A DNA stretch of 64,000 nt, taken from positions 124,001 to 188,000 of the forward strand of contig NZ_QTNQ01000001.1 of NCBI RefSeq assembly GCF_018424695.1, given 5' to 3'. A program made the translations under genes and the position numbers. The stretch is from Vannielia litorea (lineage in GTDB: Bacteria; Pseudomonadota; Alphaproteobacteria; Rhodobacterales; Rhodobacteraceae). Positions 58,168 through 64,000 of the stretch are shown here, in pieces. Below the pieces are notes generated by a model, which saw only the letters and a list, made by a program, of their open reading frames with translations, did no database searches and had not been told where the DNA came from. Within the stretch, counting starts at the first letter, position 1. Each line of letters starts with the position of its first letter.

Positions 58168-60165
58168 ATGGTCAAACAACGGACAGCAATGGTCTTTTCG
58201 GACCCGGCAGTGACACCTAGCGAAACCCTGCCGCAGGTTTTGCTCGCGCGAGCGACATCTACACCGACCAAACTCGCGGAACGGCACAAGCGCCTGGGTA
58301 TCTGGCGTGAGTTCACCTGGGCCGATGTTCTCGACAGGGTTCGCGCCTTGGCTCTCGGGTTGGAGAACCTGGGCTTGTCGGCCGGCGAATCCGTCATGAT
58401 GATCGGCGAAAACGAACCCGAACATTTCTGGGCTGAATACGCGGTGCAGTCGCTGGGTGGTAAGGTTCTTTCCGTCTATCCGGATCAGACCGCCGAGGAG
58501 ATCCTCTATCTGGCTGAGGATTCCCAGACGCGGATATTCCTGGCGCAGGATCAGGAGCAGGTCGATAAATGCGTCGAGATCTCTGGCACGTACTCGGGTG
58601 CGTTGGCGATCGTTTACTGGGACGATTCCGGCCTGTGGGGCTATGATCATCCCCTGTTGCATTCCTTTGAAAGTGTAAGCGCGGCAGGACGTCAGATCCA
58701 CGCCAAGGAACCAACCAGATTTGAAGAACACGTAAAACGTGGACGGGCGGATGATATCGCGTTGCTGTCCTATACGTCGGGGACCACCGGAAAGCCCAAG
58801 GGTGTGGTCATCAGCCAACGCTATCTGTTCGACAACTGTTCGCGGGTGATGGGGGCGGTCGATATCGCGCCGGGCACCGAATACCTGACCTATATTTCCC
58901 CCGCCTGGGTAACTGAACAGATTTTCGGCCTTTCGATCGGACTGCTCGCGCCCATGGTCGTCAACTTTCCCGAAGGCCCCGAGGATGTGCTTGCCAACAT
59001 CCGCGAACTGGCGGTTGACGCCCTGGTGTTCAGCCCGCGGCAATGGGAAAACCTTGCCTCGATCGTTCAGGCCCGGATGCTGGGCGCGGGCAAGTTTCGC
59101 AATGCGATGTACGACTGGGGTATGAAGGTTGGCCGCGACGTTCATGTCGAACGGCTGGAAGGGCGAAAGCCCAGGCTTGCCGCGCGCCTGCAGCTTCCCT
59201 TTGCCGAGGCGCTTGTGCTGCATCACCTGCGCGACAATCTTGGCCTTGGTAAGGCCAAAAACGCAATGAGCGGCGGCGCCCTGATGGCGCCAGACGTTTT
59301 TCGTATGTTCCACGCGATGGGGGTTAAGCTGCGCAACGTGTATGGCGCGACCGAAATCGGCCTTTTGACCGCGCATGTCGGCGAAAGCTATCAGCTGGAA
59401 ACCAGCGGCAGTTGGATGCAAAGCAACAAGAACTACGGCGAACCGCTAGAATACAGGGTTTCGGACGAAGGGGAGCTTCAGGTGCGTGGCGGATCGGGCT
59501 TCGGTGGCTATCACGGCAAGCCCGAGAAGACCGCCGAGGAGCTGACCGAAGACGGTTGGTACAAAACCGGTGACGCGGTGTCGATGACCGACAGTGGCGA
59601 ACTTTTGTTCTTTGACCGCGTCAAGGACATGCGCCGTTTGGCAAACGGGCACAGCTATCCGCCGCAATTCATCGAGACGCGGTTGCGCTACAGCCCCTAT
59701 ATCAAGGATCTCATGACGCTGGGCGACGAAACCCGAAACTTCGTCAGCGCGTTGATCAATATCGATATGGAAGTCCTTGGCCGCTGGGCGGAAGAGAACA
59801 ATATCAGCTTTTCGACCTACACCGATCTGTCGCAAAAAACCGAGATTCTGGAACTTATAAAAAGCGAAGTGGCGCGCATCAATGCGCTTTTGCCCGAAGG
59901 CTCACGCCTGGAGCGGTTTGCGAATTTCCCAAAGGAACTCGACCCGGACGAAGGCGAGTTGACCCGCAGCCGCAAGCTTCGGCGTGCCTTTCTGGAAGAG
60001 CGATATGCCAAGCTTGTCGATGCAATCTATGGCGGCGACAACCAGACTGACCTTGAGATCGCCGTGACCTATCAGGATGGACGCCAAGGCGTGCTCAAAG
60101 CCACGGTTCGCATATCGGACGTCAAAAACGCATCGAAGGCTGCCAGCCGGCAGTCGCAAAATTAG
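58168..60165 (+). CDS. Long-chain-type acyl-CoA synthetase embedded in the transporter operon
   Basis: The protein has 665 residues, the size of FAA1/FadD15-type ligases. AMP-binding motifs are LLSYTSGTTGKPKGVVIS, VYGATEIGLL and WYKTGDAVSM, with a late LTRSRKLRR where the catalytic Lys is expected. It activates the incoming acid to a CoA ester, trapping it in the cell. Liv-type operons with a ligase of this kind are frequent in proteobacterial aromatic, alicyclic and fatty acid catabolism. It is 4 bp after livG. Confidence 0.9.
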   Translation: MVKQRTAMVFSDPAVTPSETLPQVLLARATSTPTKLAERHKRLGIWREFTWADVLDRVRALALGLENLGLSAGESVMMIGENEPEHFWAEYAVQSLGGKVLSVYPDQTAEEILYLAEDSQTRIFLAQDQEQVDKCVEISGTYSGALAIVYWDDSGLWGYDHPLLHSFESVSAAGRQIHAKEPTRFEEHVKRGRADDIALLSYTSGTTGKPKGVVISQRYLFDNCSRVMGAVDIAPGTEYLTYISPAWVTEQIFGLSIGLLAPMVVNFPEGPEDVLANIRELAVDALVFSPRQWENLASIVQARMLGAGKFRNAMYDWGMKVGRDVHVERLEGRKPRLAARLQLPFAEALVLHHLRDNLGLGKAKNAMSGGALMAPDVFRMFHAMGVKLRNVYGATEIGLLTAHVGESYQLETSGSWMQSNKNYGEPLEYRVSDEGELQVRGGSGFGGYHGKPEKTAEELTEDGWYKTGDAVSMTDSGELLFFDRVKDMRRLANGHSYPPQFIETRLRYSPYIKDLMTLGDETRNFVSALINIDMEVLGRWAEENNISFSTYTDLSQKTEILELIKSEVARINALLPEGSRLERFANFPKELDPDEGELTRSRKLRRAFLEERYAKLVDAIYGGDNQTDLEIAVTYQDGRQGVLKATVRISDVKNASKAASRQSQN

Positions 60166-60180
60166 GGGAGGTCGGCGACA

Positions 60181-61065
60181 ATGGTCTATTTCATAAATGA
60201 CATCATAACCGGGGCTTTGATCGGCCTGCTGTATGCATTGGTGGCCATGGGGTTCGTGGTGATTTACCGGGCCAGCAAGGTGTTCAACTTCGCTCAGGGT
60301 GAACTGGTGATCATCGGCGGTTTCATCGTCTGGTTCACGACGATGCAGGCAGGGCTTAGCCTGTGGTTGTCGATACCCCTTTCGCTGGTTCTGGCCGGGC
60401 TGGTCGGGTACGCAATCGAACGAATTTTCTTGACAAAGCTGATCGGTGAATCGGTCTTTTCGATGGTCATGGTCACGGTTGGCCTGCTGATCCTGTTGCG
60501 CGGTCTGGTGCTGCTTGTGTTCGGTCCCGCCGTGCGGCCCTTCCCGATCATTTTCCCACTGAAGCCCCTGTTCGTCGGCGATATGCTGATCCCGATGAAC
60601 CTGCTGATCGGCGGGATCATCACCATTGTTGCCGCTGTCGGCCTGTCGTGGTTCTTCAACCGGACCCGGTCGGGCCTGCGGATGACCGCAGTGGCGGAAG
60701 ATCACGTCGTCGCATCCTCGATGGGCATTTCGGTCAAGGGTTCGATTGCCTTTGCCTGGGTTCTCGGGGCAATCCTGTCCACGATTGGTGCAATGATCTT
60801 TCTCAGCGGCAAGTCGCTGACCTTTCTGGCCTCGGATATCGGGTTTGCCGCGCTGCCGGTGGCATTGTTTGCCGGGTTGGAATCTATCGGCGGGCTGATC
60901 CTGGCGGGTGTGATCATCGGTGTCGCCCAGAGCCTGACCACCAACTACCTTGATCCGTTGATCGGCGGCTCACTTGGCAGTGTCGTGCCTTACATCATCA
61001 TGCTCGCCATCCTACTGATCCGGCCCACCGGCCTGTTCGGCTGGCGCACAATCGAGCGGGTGTAA
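60181..61065 (+). CDS. livH: ABC transporter permease (LivH)
   Basis: The protein has 294 residues and about eight membrane helices. It begins NDIITGALIGLLYALVAMGF and has KVFNFAQGELVIIGGF, the conserved LivH Asn-Ala-Gln-Gly motif. The cytoplasmic coupling region TRSGLRMTAVAEDHVVASSMGI is visible. GGGGAGG precedes the ATG. It forms the channel with LivM. Confidence 0.92.
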   Translation: MVYFINDIITGALIGLLYALVAMGFVVIYRASKVFNFAQGELVIIGGFIVWFTTMQAGLSLWLSIPLSLVLAGLVGYAIERIFLTKLIGESVFSMVMVTVGLLILLRGLVLLVFGPAVRPFPIIFPLKPLFVGDMLIPMNLLIGGIITIVAAVGLSWFFNRTRSGLRMTAVAEDHVVASSMGISVKGSIAFAWVLGAILSTIGAMIFLSGKSLTFLASDIGFAALPVALFAGLESIGGLILAGVIIGVAQSLTTNYLDPLIGGSLGSVVPYIIMLAILLIRPTGLFGWRTIERV

Positions 61066-61068
61066 ACC

Positions 61069-62121
61069 ATGGATCCTTCCGGCATTTTTTCCACAAGCTA
61101 TCGCAGTGACAGACGTGTTGTCCGGACGCGCTGGCAGGCGCTTGCCCTGGTCGTTTTCATGGCTCTGATGCTGGCAGCACCCTATCTGGTGAGCGGGCGC
61201 ATCATCGCCATCCTGAACATGATGCTGATCAGCGCCGTCATTGCTGTCGGGCTTCAGATCTGCACCGGTTATGCGGGCCAGATCAACCTGGGCCAGGCGG
61301 CGTTCATGGGGGTCGGGGCCTATACGGCTTCGATACTGGCCTCCAAGACCGGTCTGACATTCCTGCTGACGATTCCCCTGGCCGGGATCTCGGCCGCCCT
61401 GTTCGGTTTTCTCTTTGGCCTGACTGCGGCACGGATCAAGGGATTTTACCTGGCTCTGACCACGATTGCGGCGCAGTTCATCTTTCACTTTGCCGTCCTG
61501 AACCTGCCATCGAGCTGGATGGGCGGGTCAAACGGGATCACCGTCCCGCCGGCAGAACTTTTAGGACTGCGCTTTGTCGGCGAGTCTTCTCAGTTCTACC
61601 TGAATCTTGCAGTCGCGGCAATCATGATCGCGGGCGCGTTCGGGATCGTGCGATCCCGCTTTGGCCGCGCATTTGTGGCGGTCCGGGACGACGACGTGGC
61701 AGCGGGGATCATGGGGATCAATGTCGCGGCCACAAAGGCGAATGCCTTTCTGATCGGAGCGTTCTATGCCGGCGTCGGCGGGGCGCTGTGGGCCTATCTG
61801 ATCCGCTTTGTCGGGGTGGATCAGTTCACCCTGTTCCATTCGATCTTCTTCGTGGCAATGATCATCGTCGGCGGCATGGGCTCGATCGTGGGGGCTCTGG
61901 TCGGGGTCTTCGTCATCCGCATCATTCAGGAAATCATCGCGACGGTTGGCCCCAATATCGCCGAGTCGGTGTCCTTTCTTGGCGGCGATATCGTGTTCGC
62001 CGGCATGAATGTCGTTCTTGGCGGCGTGATCGCGATGTTCATGATCCTTGAACCCAAGGGGCTGATGCACCGCTGGAACATCCTGAAATCATCATACCGT
62101 ATCTGGCCGTTTCCTTACTGA
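61069..62121 (+). CDS. livM: ABC transporter permease (LivM)
   Basis: The protein has 350 residues and about nine membrane helices. The LivM motif is CTGYAGQINLGQAAFMGVGAY, and the coupling loop is RSRFGRAFVAVRDDDVAAGI. It starts 3 bp after livH. An N-terminal extension of about 25 residues precedes the first helix. Confidence 0.92.
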   Translation: MDPSGIFSTSYRSDRRVVRTRWQALALVVFMALMLAAPYLVSGRIIAILNMMLISAVIAVGLQICTGYAGQINLGQAAFMGVGAYTASILASKTGLTFLLTIPLAGISAALFGFLFGLTAARIKGFYLALTTIAAQFIFHFAVLNLPSSWMGGSNGITVPPAELLGLRFVGESSQFYLNLAVAAIMIAGAFGIVRSRFGRAFVAVRDDDVAAGIMGINVAATKANAFLIGAFYAGVGGALWAYLIRFVGVDQFTLFHSIFFVAMIIVGGMGSIVGALVGVFVIRIIQEIIATVGPNIAESVSFLGGDIVFAGMNVVLGGVIAMFMILEPKGLMHRWNILKSSYRIWPFPY

Positions 62122-62153
62122 TCTGGGGCGGCATTCAACCTGGGAGGAAGAAC

Positions 62154-63392
62154 ATGACATACCAAACGAAACGGGGGCTTCGCGGCTTTCTGGCAGCGGG
62201 CGCCATGGCCGTCGCGGCGACCATGCCTTTGAAAGCGAAGGCCGAAGAGATCTATAATCTGGCCCTGCTGTCGGACTTTTCCGGCCCCTATGCTGACATC
62301 ATGCCCATTCTGGCCGGCGGACGCGAAGCCGTGTTCACCTGGTGGAATGAAACCCGAGGTCAGGACCTTGGCGTCACGCTGAACTACAAGAATTACGAAA
62401 CCCGCTATGACGCGGCACAGGTGGCAAGTCTCTGGCCCGGGATCAAATCGGAACTGGACCCGATTGCGGTTGTCGGGCTCGGCGGGCCTGACGTGGCGGC
62501 TCTTTCCGAACGCCTGCCGGAAGACAAAATTCCGATGTTCATGGCGACAGCGGCCTACGGTTTTGCCTGGCAGCCGGATGCCTGGATTTTCAACCCACGC
62601 CCGACCTACTCGCACGAAAGCGCGGGCTTTCTGAACTGGATGCGTGAACAGCGCGGCGGAGACGAACCGTTCAAGGTTGCAATCCTCGCCTCCGAAGCCT
62701 CGCCTGCCTATGTCGACATGGCAAAGGGCCTTGAACTCTATGCCGAAGAGCACCCCAAAGAGATCGACCTCGTAGAGGTCATTTATACCGAGGTGCAACC
62801 CACCGATCTGACGGGGCAAATGCGCCGCGTTGTACGGGCCGGGGCCGAGGCGCTGATTATCCAAACGAACACCTCTATCGTGGTTGCCGCGAAACGTGGC
62901 CTGCAGGCCAATGGGGCGAACATCCCGATCATGATGAGTTCGCATAACGGTCTTCCAGCCTCGGGGGCGGCACTTGGCGGCCTTGAGCAACTGGAGGGAG
63001 ACTTTGAAGCCTACGGCATGGCGATTGCGGCCGATGAGGACACTCCCGCGCGACAATTCTACGAGACATTGGTTACAGAGTACGGGCTCGAGGCACCTTG
63101 GAACGTCGTGACAGCAATGGGTGTGTCGCAGGGTCTTTATACCGTGACCGTGATCCAGCACGCGATCGAGGCGAACGGCGCCGAAGGACTGACCGGCGAG
63201 AAAGTACGCGAAGCCCTCTTTGCTCAAACGATCACGACCGAAGAAACCCACGGCTTTCTTCCCTCCCTCACGTTTACTCCCGAAGCGCCTTTTCCATTGG
63301 AAGGCCTCAAAGTGAATGTCGGGACCGTCAAAAACGGGAAAATCACCATCGAAGCGACCGGCGTCGATATTCCTGAAGTCAAGAAATGGTGA
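62154..63392 (+). CDS. Periplasmic substrate-binding protein of the Liv-type transporter
   Basis: The protein has 412 residues. GGGAGGAAG precedes the ATG. The signal peptide is AAGAMAVAATMPLKAKA, with mature EEIYNLALLSDFSGPYADI typical of the LivJ/peripla_BP_6 family. It defines transporter specificity. The sequence alone does not give the ligand, and the context suggests an acid. A strong hairpin follows its stop, as often seen where the binding protein must be made in excess. Confidence 0.9.
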   Translation: MTYQTKRGLRGFLAAGAMAVAATMPLKAKAEEIYNLALLSDFSGPYADIMPILAGGREAVFTWWNETRGQDLGVTLNYKNYETRYDAAQVASLWPGIKSELDPIAVVGLGGPDVAALSERLPEDKIPMFMATAAYGFAWQPDAWIFNPRPTYSHESAGFLNWMREQRGGDEPFKVAILASEASPAYVDMAKGLELYAEEHPKEIDLVEVIYTEVQPTDLTGQMRRVVRAGAEALIIQTNTSIVVAAKRGLQANGANIPIMMSSHNGLPASGAALGGLEQLEGDFEAYGMAIAADEDTPARQFYETLVTEYGLEAPWNVVTAMGVSQGLYTVTVIQHAIEANGAEGLTGEKVREALFAQTITTEETHGFLPSLTFTPEAPFPLEGLKVNVGTVKNGKITIEATGVDIPEVKKW

Positions 63393-63400
63393 ACCAAACT

Positions 63401-63422
63401 GGGCACCGCATCAGCGGTGCCC
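63401..63422 (+). other. Intergenic hairpin between the binding protein and livF
   Basis: GGGCACCGC (63401-63409) and GCGGTGCCC (63414-63422) form a perfect 9-bp stem with the loop atca. No T-run follows, so a partial terminator or mRNA-protecting structure that raises binding-protein yield is likelier than full termination. Confidence 0.55.
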
Positions 63423-63453
63423 GTCCTTATCCTCAGCCCCGGGCAATACGACC

Positions 63454-64000
63454 ATGCTGGAACTCAACAACGTAGAAGTGACATATTCCGATGTCATCCT
63501 GGCGCTCAAAGGCGTGTCCATGACAGTGCAGGAAGGTCAATGTGTTGCGCTGCTGGGCGGCAATGGCGCGGGCAAGAGCACGACACTCAAGGCCATCTCG
63601 GGAACGCTCAAATCCGAGGATGGCAACGTCTCGGCGGGGTCCATCATTCTGGACGGCACCCCTGTTCAGAACATGGAAGCGTCGAAGGTTGTGAAGAACG
63701 GCCTGATCCACGTAATGGAGGGCCGGCGCGTGCTGCGTCATCTGACGTCTGAGCAAAACCTGATCGTGGGCGGGCATATGGTGCCCAACGCCGCCGAGCT
63801 GAAAACCCGGCTGGATCATGTTTATACCCTGATTCCGCGGCTTGCGGACCTGCGCAACCGCACCGCGGGCTTCATGTCCGGCGGCGAACAGCAACTGTTG
63901 CTGATCGGCCGGGCTATGATGGCCAAGCCCAAGATCATCGCGATCGACGAGCCGTCCCTGGGACTGGCGCCGATGATGATCCGGGATGTCTATGACGTTC
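63454..64000 (+). CDS. livF: ABC transporter ATPase (LivF), cut by the window end
   Basis: The first 182 residues are present and the gene continues past 64000. It begins MLELNNVEVTYSDVILALKG. Walker A is GGNGAGKST, the signature is MSGGEQQLLLIGRAM and Walker B is IIAIDEPSLGL. The LivF-typical VMEGRRVLRHLTSEQNL is visible. It is the second ATPase of the transporter, 61 bp after the binding-protein gene. Confidence 0.92.
   Translation, partial: MLELNNVEVTYSDVILALKGVSMTVQEGQCVALLGGNGAGKSTTLKAISGTLKSEDGNVSAGSIILDGTPVQNMEASKVVKNGLIHVMEGRRVLRHLTSEQNLIVGGHMVPNAAELKTRLDHVYTLIPRLADLRNRTAGFMSGGEQQLLLIGRAMMAKPKIIAIDEPSLGLAPMMIRDVYDV

Noticed and set aside
1-64000. CRISPR arrays, tRNA or rRNA genes, replication origin
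   Set aside because: No regularly spaced repeats, no rRNA-like or tRNA-like segment, and no replication initiator or partition genes were recognised.

Overview
The window reads as accessory (plasmid or island-like) DNA of an alphaproteobacterium of the Roseobacter/Rhodobacteraceae type. This is inferred from gene content (DUF3768, TrbM-like, DctQM, Liv-type ABC transporter with an embedded acyl-CoA ligase), moderately high G+C and dense ATGA-coupled operons. No rRNA or tRNA gene and no CRISPR array was seen. The only transposase found is one IS110-family gene.

Layout. (1) 1-7.5 kb is metal-response and mobile-element cargo. It holds a MerR-family sensor with a leftward MerR-type promoter, a DUF3768 protein, a CmtR-like ArsR repressor leading a DUF411/cytochrome c operon, a divergent CDF transporter with lspA, TRAP permeases DctQM without a DctP, and a TrbM-like exported protein. 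(2) 7.5-36.2 kb and 40.6-64 kb form one large acyl-CoA catabolic region. It contains three biotin-dependent acyl-CoA carboxylases (one with biotin carboxylase and biotin carrier split into two genes), six acyl-CoA dehydrogenases, four enoyl-CoA hydratase-family proteins, five SDR-type oxidoreductases, an AtuA-like protein, an HMG-CoA-lyase-like and a citryl-CoA-lyase-like enzyme, an SCP2-type thiolase, PaaY, hot-dog thioesterases, four acyl-CoA ligases of three kinds, a FadH-like dienoyl-CoA reductase, BioY and a Liv-type ABC transporter. (3) 36.2-40.6 kb interrupts this region with a tag pseudogene, an IS21-like end remnant, a MarR-DoxX-GST unit with its own operators, an IS110 element and a broken thioesterase copy.

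The unifying signal is a 14-bp palindrome, CTAACA-NN-TGTTAG. Seven sites were found by eye, all in intergenic regions that hold the promoters of the catabolic operons, four of which are divergent. Two regulators of one TetR subfamily lie beside such sites. One is a normal single-domain TetR (14727-15356). The other is an unusual single-chain protein carrying two complete TetR modules joined by a Cys/His-rich linker (29932-31263). About 35 genes appear to sit under these sites, including an 11-gene operon (44326-57196) and the uptake/activation operon (from 57.3 kb).

Pathway inference. The Liv-type transporter and long-chain-type ligase would import and activate a carboxylic acid. The dehydrogenases, hydratases and SDRs would beta-oxidise it. 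The carboxylases would add carboxyl groups to beta-methyl-branched enoyl-CoAs, and the HMG-CoA-lyase or citryl-CoA-lyase-like enzymes would cleave the products. The LiuC/AtuA/carboxylase set points to isoprenoid or beta-methyl-branched chains. A BadH-like SDR and an AliB-like dehydrogenase point to a ring, so an alicyclic isoprenoid acid is a reasonable but unproven substrate.
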